A stretch of 64,000 nucleotides of DNA, from positions 268,522 through 332,521 of the forward strand of contig MNCI01027444.1 in assembly GCA_015680685.1 (NCBI GenBank). Direction: 5' to 3'. Made by a program: the position numbers and the translations under genes. Of the stretch, positions 1-10,285 are shown one piece after another. Source of the DNA: Gnetum montanum. Taxonomy: Eukaryota; Streptophyta; Gnetopsida; Gnetales; Gnetaceae. The stretch's first letter is position 1. Every line of letters begins with the position of its first letter. The notes under the pieces were generated by a model that saw nothing but the letters and a program-made list of their open reading frames with translations, was not told the origin of the DNA and did not search any database.

Positions 1-178
1 ACCTCACTATCTTATATCATGTTGAATATTGGGTAGTACAAAAGAGGCATGAATAACAAATTAGTATGAAATAAATGCAAATGCTTCAATGGATGTTAAA
101 TGTTACTAGAGAGATAAAATACATAATATAGACATCAAAGAAAGACTTAGAGTTAATTTTATTTTAGGTAAGCTATAA

Positions 179-415
179 GAATGGTGGCTTAGATGGTTTG
201 AATATGTAAAATGAATATCAGAAAATGAGCCTATAAACAAAGGTTACTACATCACTATTCTAGGAAAGGCACAAAGAAATACCAAAGAAGAGATAGGAAA
301 AAATGATTGATGATGATTTAAAGAAACTATAAATAAACAAGGTATAGCTCTTCATAGAGGTAAATTACACAAAAAGACTCATGTAGCTGATTGCATTTTG
401 ATGGAACAAGGCTAG
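179..415 (+). pseudogene. LINE 3' tail remnant (C-terminal end of LINE ORF2)
   Basis: One frame starting at 179 reads EWWLRWFEYVK and, after several stops, HRGKLHKKTHVADC in the same frame. This resembles the end of plant LINE reverse transcriptases, where an RWFGHV-type motif is followed by a W..IHVADP-type motif. It is followed by GATGATGAT-rich DNA, as is common behind plant L1 elements. It has in-frame stops and no intact ORF. The assignment rests on motif resemblance only. Confidence 0.5.
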
Positions 416-884
416 AATGATGATGATACTGATAAAATGATGAATTACAATTTCATAGAGTTGGATAGGATTATTGGTAATTATGAAGGATTTTTTTTTT
501 TTTACAAAGAATTATTGTCATAATGTGTAAAAGAGGCATTTTCTTCATGGATAGGATCCATTAAAGTAAATGTACACAAAATGTTTCTCAAGTTGATGGT
601 AAGGCTACAAATGTAATTTGAATTGGATCTTCAAGATTAATGGATAGTTTTTATAGTCATGTTGGTTTGCAACAAGTCCCAAGCTTGGATATGAATAGAA
701 GAGGATTAACATTAAGTTGGTAGCTAGCTATAAAACATTACCAAACCTCATTAATGAATTATTTTTCAAATTTTATAGATGTTATGGCATTTCTGAGGTG
801 CAATGTGTAACAATCATAGGACCTGATTACTATGGAAAATGAGAAATGACTTGCTAGAGCACTCTCTAGAAATGACATGCAACA

Positions 885-1010
885 TCATTACCTAGAACAA
901 AGTTCTAGATCTTCATTACGGTAAATGACAAAAAATAACTCATGTAGTTAACCCCATTTTCTTAGGATGAGGTTAAGATGATGGTGATGATGATAATGAT
1001 ATTGGTTTGC
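885..1010 (+). pseudogene. second LINE 3' tail remnant
   Basis: The frame VLDLHYGK, stop, QKITHVVNPIFLG repeats the same C-terminal LINE signature (W..IHVADP-like) seen at 179-415. It too is followed by a GATGGTGATGATGAT tract. The two tails lie about 0.5 kb apart in the same orientation, so they may be two 5'-truncated insertions or one insertion duplicated. Confidence 0.4.
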
Positions 1011-1194
1011 AGTGGATATGTTCATAGAATTTCATTTTATGTCTTCAATTTTTATTTTATTTTTATTTTCTTCTATAATGAAATTAAAATTTTATTATCT
1101 ACTGACATTCTTAACACTCTAAAACTTAAAGTTATCAATGTATTTTTCCCTAATATTTTTATATCTAAATAAGAACTTTATAACTTAGCATTTG

Positions 1195-1312
1195 TTCATC
1201 AAAATTGAACCCTTAACTAGCTCATCAATGCCTACTAAAATTCAATCCAAATTTTACAACTTCTAAATCAATAGTCTTATGACTAGGCTAACACTTCACT
1301 ATTTAATGTAAA
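1195..1312 (-). mobile_element. degenerate tRNA-derived SINE-like remnant
   Basis: On the minus strand, AGTGTTAGCCTAGTCATAAG resembles a tRNA A box and GGATTGAATTTT a B box about 40 bases later. Similar sequence occurs at 49,240-49,330 and 58,019-58,092. The ends and target duplications cannot be placed. Confidence 0.35.
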
Positions 1313-1526
1313 TAATGAATCGTATAACATATAAAATTATGTCTCAATGTTAGGTAAATGTTTATTACATTCCTCACATTAAAGATATATTTGAAAAAAT
1401 AACTAGAATATTACATAAACATGATATTATAATAATATTTAAAATTTATACTTAAATCTATATTTTTTTATAATTTTCATAGTTTATTAAAATATAAACA
1501 ATAAAACAATATATTCTTGTAATTTC

Positions 1527-2064
1527 TTATAATCAATATTATTCATCCTTTACCCCACTTGAACTTCTCGCTTGAGCAGTTTTCAGTGATATGAAATTTA
1601 AGAAATCATTTAAGGTTGATAGATTGATTAATGTCAATATGCTATATTGGTGTTATAACTTGCATATCCTTTGACTTTAATTAGGATATGTCAAGTAGTT
1701 AGGTTTAACTATATTGATTTTGATCACTAGATCAGAAGGAATCGACACATTTATTTTATCTCTTGGGTAGCACTCATCATCACCTAATCAATGGCAATCC
1801 ATACCTAAATTTTTTTGCTTATAAAAGCCTTATCACTTGACCTTAGTTCCATGATTTCTAGAAATACATAAGTTTCTTAAGTTATCAATTTTTGTCAATT
1901 GTTATCACCTGCATGATTACCTTCAATGAATAAAGCTCAAGAAGAAAGTTAGTCATGTCAATTTCCATTGATTTAATTGATGTTAATTGAAACTAATTGA
2001 TAGTAAAATAATAAAAATTGAAATTACTTTTAATACTTCTATCATAAATTTTATGGACCTATCG
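1527..2064 (-). repeat. partial LTR related to the LTR at 37,673-38,762
   Basis: About 530 bp match the right-hand half of the 37,673-38,762 LTR in the same orientation. Shared blocks include ATTCATCCTTTACC, CAATATGCTATATTGGTGTT and AATTACTTTTAATACTT near the end GGACCTATC. Left of about 1,527 the similarity stops. On the minus strand this is the first half (U3) of a 3' LTR. It may be the far LTR of the outer Athila-like element, but that is inference because much intervening sequence is unassigned. Confidence 0.6.
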
Positions 2065-2667
2065 GAGCCTGAAACTAGCCTTTGGATAGTGGTTAGCAAA
2101 CAAGGTAGAAAACATAATTTAAAATTAAAAACTTGATTAGTACAGTCTTTATATTTCCAATAAGTATGGAAATAATAAAACCGCACCTTAATCATTCATG
2201 TTTATGCATTAATAGGGAAACATAAATAATAAAAGTGCACATAAAAATAAGATCTAAGAGTCATTGTTCTATTGTACTTAGCACCTGTAGGAATAAGTAT
2301 ACAATTAATCATAATTTCTTCCATCTATAATATTCTATTCTAACAAATAGAGGAATTATATAAACATGTAATGTTCATATATGAAAAGGTTACATTATAT
2401 AAAATTGTAGATTTAGTTCACCATAACCACCATAGTATTCTACACCAAAAATCATAATGAATGCAATTGAGTTCATGACAAATAATCCATTTGATCACCT
2501 ATTCACCACTTGTTCCATAAAACATTATTTTAAAAATGGTCTCTTAGGCCTAACAAAAAAAAATAGATATATCAACAATTAATCCATCATTTTCCTCCTA
2601 TCTCTAAGCCATACTCTACCTTCATGCTTTCCTTTTCTTCAAATTGGAAATATTTCTTACCTTTCAC

Positions 2668-3691
2668 ATCATATTGAATTTTAAGGTCTTAGCTGCTTCT
2701 CCATTGATGTTACCCTTTCATTCATAGTAGACAATTATGTAGTAATTTTTTGAAGAGTGACCATGATTTCATGCTACTCCACTTGAAGTTCCCTCTTCTA
2801 ATGTCTTATGTCTACATTAAATTTCCAATCATCTTCCCCATGTTGAATTAACATAAAGCCAAGCTTTGAGGATTCTTTCATGAATGGACCACGTTTAGCA
2901 AAGACCTTAAGGGATCTGGCTAAATGCTCCTTTTTCATCAGCAACAGGGTAGAATTGGTATCTAAAAATGGCTCTAGGACTTCTACTTTTCCTAAAATGG
3001 CAGAAATTAAGAATGAAAAATAAAGATGAAGTACCTCATCATCATGGTTATATACCAACTACTAAATCAAGAGGTAGGTATAATTGTCCTTTTCTCCATA
3101 CTTTAGAGCCTACATAACTCATAGTATAGAACTAAGAACATAGGAAACAAGGATAGATCATAGGACATTGGTTATGATCATCCTTGCCATCACCTAGTGT
3201 TCTACCCTCAAATTGATAACTTTCACCTCTTGCAGCTAGATTCCAAAGCTATTGGACTTTCCTATGAATTGATGAAATAAGACATATTTTTCTTTTATGT
3301 TAGCTTTAGGGTGGAAGATATCTTCTCCCTTATCTATGAGTCCAAACCATAACTTCAACCATGTAGCAGTAATTCTAACCTTCATCTTCTATATAGAATA
3401 GATAACATAGTGCCCCTTCAAGTCCTACTAGTTACTATGAATTTCAAAATTTAAGGGTTTGATAAAAACCTCAGATCCTAATACTTTAATTTCTTACCAG
3501 ATTGTAAGATTAGTGGCTTCAAACCACTTAGAAAAATTAGCTTCAAGATGGTATTGGATGACCTTTAAGCATTCGATTCTAAGAGCCTGAAGGAAAAGAA
3601 AAAGGTAGTTTAGCAAATTAGAATTATTGGCGATATCCTCACTTAGAAAATACATTACTACCTTACCTTCTACAATGGAAGATGTGACCAT
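2668..3691 (-). pseudogene. broken accessory ORF with coiled-coil end (env position of outer element)
   Basis: A single minus-strand frame of about 341 codons runs from an ATG at 3,691. It is broken only by point stops (TAG, TGA and TAA), with no frameshift seen. Readable segments include FEATNLTIW, WLKLWFGLIDKGEDIFHPKA, FLDTNSTLLLMKKEHLARSL and GFMLIQHGEDDWKFNVDI. The C-terminus (QLSTMNERVTSMEKQL) has heptad spacing typical of a coiled coil. No database family is recognised with certainty. It lies on the same strand as the outer Athila-like element and beside a matching partial LTR. That would place it between pol and the 3' LTR, where Athila-type elements carry an extra or env-like ORF. It could instead be a fragment of an unrelated gene. 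Confidence 0.5.
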
Positions 3692-5423
3692 TTATAGCTA
3701 CAAATAAGCCTTAAAATAATATGAGGATTGAATTGTTTACTTGAAATGAAAGGACATGACAAATTTAGGGTAAACCCTTACCTACCTAGATTTGGATTAT
3801 GGATATGTTGGCCTATTTTGGTTCACACTTTTCCCATACTGCTGCTTTTTCCTATCACCCTATTCTTATTTTGAATGCCCACTTCACCCTTTATTCTAGC
3901 TACTCCTCCATTATGTTAGGGTTGATCGCTATGGTTATATTCATATTTATTTTAACTATCTTTGTTGTTGCCTTACTATGCCTATAATTTTTAAAAAAAT
4001 TTATATATTTTAGCTCCTCACTTAATCTATCGATTATAATTAGGTACTGATAAAATGCTAGAGGCTTGGTTTTTTTCAAGACTTATTAATTAATGTTGAT
4101 TTGAGCAATTAAGATCAACATATTCATATATTTTATGTTGAATGAGATTGATTTAATGATATCAATCAATATATGTTGTAACCCTAAGGGATTTTCTTTA
4201 TCGACTTGATGATGTTAATTGATATACTTATATATTTCTATCATTGATCATCACTAGGATTTATTTTTCATAATAATATTGTATAATTATATATATTAGT
4301 CAATTACTAAAAAATTTTAATTTATTTTATTCCTAAAATCCTCTTTATTAGTACCATTATAGTTTATTATGTAGTGTAAGAGAAATGAGGATTACAAAAA
4401 ACTTCATTATGAAGGTCCATTTCTAGAATCTAGATTTAACTTGCCCTCACAAGGTTTTCTTCTTTTTCTAAATAATGACTTACAACCTTAATGTAGATTT
4501 ACCCCTCCTAAAATTCAAGGATCTAAGATGCAATTATCTAGTATGCCTCATTCTTAACTTGATTTGGGAATGCTTTCTTTTTAGTTGCATTCTACTTCTT
4601 AATTTTTTATATCCTCTATTGTAACACTACCCAACCTAAAACACACCCCCACACCCTCTCTCCTCTCCCTCCACACCCTCCCCCCACATTCCCTTCCAAT
4701 CCTAATTAAAATAGGTTATCTTTTATTTACCTAGTTTAATTAGTTACTAAATATTTTTCTTTTAATAATAGTTTTTTTTTAATATTATGATGGTAGGAAG
4801 ATGAACTTTGGATAACTAATGGTTAGTATCATAATGCTTAAATCAACGGTAGGGATCTCAATCACTAACACCTATGATTAAGCCTTGAGTGAAACTCATT
4901 GAAAGGCCAAAGATATTTAATCACTTACTATCCCTATAACTATAATTAAGAATTTGGTTATGATAATGGGATGGTGGAAAATAGATTGATTAATTTAATT
5001 ATTTAATATGTAATCAACTAATTGAATTAACATGTTTACCTAAACTTTGTACTAACATCATCCTTGGCATAATTATTAAGGGTGAAAGTGAAAGAAGAAA
5101 AAGGAAAAGGGAACTCATATTCAACAATGCCTTAAATAATATATTTCTAAGGTTAGATCCTATAAGGACCTAAAGAAAAAAATGTTAGTAACCATAATAT
5201 TCTAGCCTAAAATAGAGCTAAATTATCTTAGACTAGCCATTCTTTCCAAAACCAATGCTATATCCCAAAGACCTAAGACTTTGAAAATTTGACTTTTCAA
5301 CCACTACTCCTTGCATTCTAGCTTGCCTTGAATGAGGCAGGTTTTTTATGATATGTAATGTTTTAATGAAGTGAGTAAAAAGAATATCATAGCTCCAAAT
5401 ACAAGGTTCTTATGTGGGCATGG
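3692..5423. other. unassigned AT-rich sequence with one C-rich tract
   Basis: No gene was recognised here. The only compositional anomaly is a pyrimidine-rich tract at about 4,640-4,700, made of runs of C with CT and CA. A 62-codon plus-strand ORF at 3,799-3,987 is hydrophobic, but nothing else supports it. Missing integrase remnants of the outer element would be expected in this interval, but none could be recognised. Confidence 0.5.
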
Positions 5424-5428
5424 CCCAT

Positions 5429-5917
5429 TATGACATCTCGTTCTCAGATGTCATAAAAACATGTTCATTCGTCAATTAATTCATTACTTTCATCACAGTA
5501 TAATGGAAATACTATAAGATACTTGATAAATCAATAACTGGTACGTGGAATAGGAAAAAAATAGAGAAAAATCCTATTAATAAGAGTGTTATATTGTAAT
5601 TCCCTCTGGGTTATTTTCCCATGTCACTTAAGCCTTAGAGGTAATTTAGAACTACCGCCATAGTTACGTTGTCCAGCCAAAGGGGTGATTAGTCCCATCT
5701 TTTCCTACTTCACCCAACTCCCATCACTTGCCTTTCCAGGGTTTGCAACTCCATGCCAACACAACCTCTAAACCTAGCCTTAAAAGGCATAGGTCAAATC
5801 TATTCCTAAGGGATACATAAATAATTGTAACTCCTCATAATGAGGCACTCCTTCATTTGAAGGTTAATTAGACTTTTAAAATATGTTTCCATCCTTAAAA
5901 AGGAATGGGATGTTACA
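5429..5917 (+). mobile_element. solo LTR with perfect 5-bp target duplication
   Basis: A 489-bp block starts TATGACATC and ends GGGATGTTACA. It is flanked on both sides by CCCAT (5,424-5,428 and 5,918-5,922). The ends match TGTAACATC...GATGTTACA LTR termini after simple transitions at the 5' end, and resemble the ends of the 501-bp LTRs at 24,666 and 33,920. No internal region follows, so it is a solo LTR left by recombination between the two LTRs of a full element. The orientation is taken from the termini. Confidence 0.7.
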
Positions 5918-5930
5918 CCCATCTTGAAAT

Positions 5931-6136
5931 TGGGGGAGCCACCACCTCCAAGAACCACATGAGTTCCAACATTTTGCATTTTGTGTTTTCTGTTTTGTGT
6001 CCAAATTTTTGTGTTCCCATACTATGGCATGGTTAGTCAGTGGAGTCAATAATCCCATACCTTAAAAATGTTTTATAAGAGGATTTTTTCTCATTGTATT
6101 AACTTGAGGATGAGTTTTTATTTAGGTATGGGGGTA
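5931..6136 (+). mobile_element. element 1-type 3' internal fragment ending in polypurine tract
   Basis: This segment (GGGGGAGCCACCACCT, CATGAGTTCCAACATTTTGC, CATACTATGGCATGG) is a second copy of the 3' internal end found at 12,974-13,126. It ends in ATGGGGGTA, the polypurine tract used by this family, directly before the LTR at 6,137. The LTR at 6,137 therefore has both a 3' internal end on its left and a primer site on its right. Confidence 0.75.
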
Positions 6137-6922
6137 TGATGAACCATGGTTTGTTAGGCCTTGATATTAGGTACACAATATCGCAACCTGGATATGATAT
6201 CGTATACGTGATATCATGATTCCTGTGTTAGCCTATAAATACAACACTTAAGTGCACTATGAGGGATGATTATTAGAGAGTTAGAAGTTCTTTTCTTTTG
6301 ATAGTTTAGTTTTTAGTTTCTTTTTTCCAAGCTAGTTATTCCCAGTGCATGCCCGCAACGTGATGTTTCTAATTGTACAGCACCTTTCTTCAAGTGTGAT
6401 GTACTTAGACATGTGCATGACCAGCAATAAAGATCGAGATTACTTTCATCATTGAAACATTCACTTAGATTAATTTTTTTGTTTTAATTATTTAATGCCT
6501 TCTTTAGTTAATAGTTGATTTATTGTTATTTACTTTTCCTATCATTAAGCATAATGTGTATGCCTTAATCATGAGCATTTAAGTGCAAATACTTGACACA
6601 CCCAGCAGTAATCCCATGAAGTTTGAGATCTGTACAAATGGTTAAGGATGGATACCATTGTCATAGGCTAATTTAAACTTTGCTTCCAATCTATCCTTTC
6701 TATTATCAAGAGTAACGTAAGATTAGGACCACATCATATGCCTCACTCTAGACTAAAGCATACATGACAAAGCTACTACTAGTCTAGGTGGGAAGACAAT
6801 GAACTATTATCAATGTATAACTATCTAGGTACCACAACTAGTCCATCCACAAAGTTCAACTGGATCATGTGTACATGCTCATATTCATATGGTTGAGCAT
6901 AGGGGTACCTCAGTGCTCATCA
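6137..6922 (+). mobile_element. 5' LTR of element 1 (LTR A)
   Basis: The LTR runs TGATGA...TCATCA for 786 bp and is similar over its length to the LTR at 21,756 and, reversed, to those at 13,127, 20,883 and 61,060. It contains GATATC palindromes at 6,191-6,215 followed by CTATAAATA at about 6,233, a credible U3 promoter. A primer binding site follows immediately. No target duplication is found because the left flank is itself element 1-type sequence. Confidence 0.85.
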
Positions 6923-6941
6923 TTGGCATCATTGCTAGGGA
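6923..6941 (+). promoter_or_regulatory. primer binding site of element 1
   Basis: TTGGCATCATTGCTAGGGA directly after the LTR matches the TTGGCGCCGTTGCCGGGGA primer site of plant Athila/Tat-type Gypsy elements, allowing mostly C-to-T and G-to-A changes. Element 2 has the same site on the minus strand at 20,882. Confidence 0.75.
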
Positions 6942-7048
6942 TGGTGCTAGTTATCTAGATTATTTGTATTACACAAGGTCATTGCAAAAGCGGTATTAAC
7001 GATATATCTTTCAAGAAGTATTCAAACATGCACCATGAATTGATAACA

Positions 7049-9432
7049 ATGTCTCACTCATGTGGAAATGATTATGAGCCACATAGTGCACCTATTCATT
7101 GGAGAACTAACAAATTATACGATGGAAAAGATTGAAGTGATCCACTGTATGAAGGGTTTTTTCATGACCATGGCCATCCTAACGACACTCAAAGACTACA
7201 TTCACCTAAGGTAGACAATCTTGAACAAGATGACATTAGTCCTAAATTAGGGGAGGCCTCAAGGCCTAAGACATCCTTGATACTTAGAAACGATATACCA
7301 TGAAACCTTAAGGAACATTATAGAAACCATGGCTATCCTACCAGTTCCTCCTTTTCATCTTTCCCCTCAACTTCAATGTCTAGTTCTAACGAAGATGAAC
7401 ATAGGTATAGAGATAGAGATCCACAAAAGGGTTAGAATAAAAGCAAAAATTGAACCCAGGGACAGACTCAAGGTAATCACCATGAACACAGGCCCCATTG
7501 TCACCATCGATCAAATAGAGATTTTAATCACAACTTGTCTAATGATGATAAACCCCTATTAGTCCCTAACAGCTTAATGCACATCATAGAGGCCATTAAG
7601 ATATCTCACAAGCATTGCAAGAAGAGTCAACTACCTACGCTTGACCTAAATAATATTCCAAAATTTGCAAGAGGCTATGATTCAGATCCACAACATCATT
7701 TACAAGCCTTCCATGATTCTTGTGTGCTCAACGATGTGGATATTAAGTGGAAAATGCTTAATCTCTTTCCTAGGACACTAATCAATAAAGCTAAAGTGTG
7801 CTATAGATCATTGGAACCAAATTCAATTAGATGATGGTCAACTATGTTAGAACTTTTCACTAAGAGATACCAGACCTATGCATGACTGTCTGCCTTGAGA
7901 AGCCAAATCCAAAGATGGAAACAAAAACAACAAGAACCCTTGGACATGGCCTTAGATAGATACTATGCTCTACTATATAAATGTCCAGGTTATAGGTTCT
8001 ACAAGAAAGAGAAAATACTCCACATTATAGATGGGCTTAGTAATGAAACAATGGTGAATCTTGGAAAATATGCTCGAGGAAAACTATATAAGCTCCAAGG
8101 CCACTAGGTCAAAGAACTAATAGAGCATCTAGCAAAAGAAGAAAGAGAATTATCTAAATGGGAGAATGCCAAAGCATTTGAGCAAGACCCAACTCTAGAA
8201 ACAACAAGGGTCCAAAACCACAATGAAGAAGAGACAACCAATTCTGAAAGGGTGATACAATCCCAACCTTTTCCAATACAGAAATTGATAAATGAAATTG
8301 AGGCAAAGCATAATAATATGAACATATGGGAAAATGAAAAAAGTGTGAATTTAGAAGATACTATTTGGGAGAGGTTCATCCAAAATATACCTAGTAATCA
8401 AAACAAATAGAGAGCACAGAATTCAAAAATAATTAAGAAAATTGTTTGGCAACCAAGAACAATGGCTAAGGGTAATAAGGCCAAAGGCTCAACTACAGAT
8501 AACGAGAATGGGTGTGATGTCTATTTATATGACCATCCAAAGGGTCATTACCCAGTCCTTCACATCTATATGAGCATTGGGTAGGGAAGCTACACCCAAA
8601 ATTTGTACAAAAGTATTGGTTTAGGTGCATCCCAGTTCCACAAGGTAATTATGGACAACCTCATAACTCATTATACTATCCTAAGGGGATCTATTACTAG
8701 CCTCAAAACTTTGCTCCACTATAGTGGAAAAACTCACAAGCATGGGGGAGGCCACCATCTAGCCAACCACATCCTCCTTGTCTGCCAAGACCATATGCCT
8801 ATTATGTTCAACATCCTATTTCTCCAACTAGTTTTGAATCCTCTACTTCCAATTGTCATTATCACTCTCTTGAGTACCATTGACCCGTGTCTTCTCCTAA
8901 GGGATCACAACCTCGTTCTTCTCATACTTCTCCTCATCCTTGGTATTCATATCCTTCACCTCCTTCTACACCACCATCAAATGTATCATATGGTTCTGCA
9001 CCACTGTGCCAACCAACGAATGTAACTTGTGCTGCTACTATTAATGAAAGTAGGTTCCCTACACAATGTTTGAAGTGTCCCTTATTTAGGCATGACCATA
9101 AGAAGAAGAATCACACTTCTGAACCAACTTCACCTTCTAAACTAGCCTAAGGAAAACCTAGTGCCACACCTTCCTTAACTTCATCAATAGACCCTCTCAC
9201 TATATCCAAGCCTCCACCTCACACTTCAACATCCACATGATCTAGTGAATTCACCAATGTGAAGGGACACACAGATCCATGTATACTACCATATAGTCAA
9301 GGAAGTCATAGTGGGCTGAATTTCCCTAATAATATACACACACCATCTAACCTTCCCCACTATGCTTTCTATAATCAAGTGTGTGACCAACAGTTTCTCT
9401 ACCTAGCCACAATACCACCAATAGAAACCTAG
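7049..9432 (+). pseudogene. element 1 ORF1: gag-like protein, broken
   Basis: The ORF opens MSHSCGNDYEP at 7,049. A hydrophilic N-terminus rich in Ser, Arg and Asp precedes a Ty3/Gypsy capsid-like region at about 7,640-8,100 (FARGYDSDPQHHLQAFHDSC, LRSQIQRWKQKQQEPLDMAL, RYYALLYKCPGY). A charged segment, a degenerate zinc-knuckle position (YLYDHPKGHYP, cysteines lost) and a long Pro/Ser-rich tail to about 9,432 follow. Several point stops and one frameshift near 8,585 break it. Element 2 carries a homologous ORF1 on the minus strand. The Gag role (RNA packaging and particle formation) is inferred from the capsid-like pattern and its position after the primer site. No protease or reverse transcriptase follows. 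Confidence 0.7.
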
Positions 9433-10285
9433 TGGTTGGGGCATGATAGGCCCCTAATGTTTCATACATGCATGGATTCTATTCATTCACTTATTAATCC
9501 TAGCCATGACCAAATCTTTAGTCATGGGGGTCTCCCTCCATTCTAATTTCTAGGATTCTTAAGTGTTCTTTTGTATTTTTTTTTATGATTTTTTTGTTAT
9601 TTCTCTATTTCTTTTACTTTTCTTTGTTTCTTTTACTTTTTCTAATTGTTTTTTTCAATTTTCCATTGTAATCTCGACCGTGAATAAGTTGATCATGTTT
9701 TCCATTAAGGTGAGGTTTTTATCTATGTTGCCTCATCATAAGGGACTGACTATTTAGACATTGAGACCATGAAATCCATCCACCTATTTCATTAATAAGA
9801 GGTTTGTGCTTTGGTCACAATGGTGATCATTTTCATCATTCAACTATAAATAATTTGATAATCATTGTGTCTAGAGAGACAAGTAAAGAATCAAGGTGAA
9901 ATGACAAGGGTGTGACATCAAGGGGGAGTACTGTAGTGGGAAGTGTGCATACGTTTTTTGAAATTTTCCATCATCTAAAGGATATCATAGGGGTAAGAAA
10001 TTCAATGTTTACCAATGAAACATTTTGTGTTTAAATGCCACACTAATTTTCATCAATCACCCAAGCCACCCAAATGATTGTAAGTGCCACATATATAGAA
10101 AATGATGAAACCCAATGGTGTAAGGTCAAAAATAACGCCTTTTGGAGCCACTTCTCAAAAATATTTATAAGTCTAAGAATCACACTACACAATTATGAAC
10201 TATTAATTAAGGTAATGAGTAAGGTATGAATTGATAAAAATTTCTCTACACAACCTTAGTAACAATGATTTTTATGTGATTACAG
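9433..10285 (+). other. non-coding spacer between ORF1 and ORF2 of element 1
   Basis: There is no ORF of note. The spacer holds a T-rich run (9,560-9,660) and the block GTGTGACATCAAGGGGGAG at about 9,911, which is shared with element 2 (minus strand, about 18,413-18,450) and resembles one at about 63,480-63,500. It ends in GTGATTACAG directly before the ORF2 start codon, which looks like a splice acceptor. Confidence 0.55.

Noticed and set aside
3799-3987. Hydrophobic 62-codon plus-strand ORF
   Set aside because: Low-complexity AT-rich translation opposite the upstream end of a better supported minus-strand frame, with no family resemblance.
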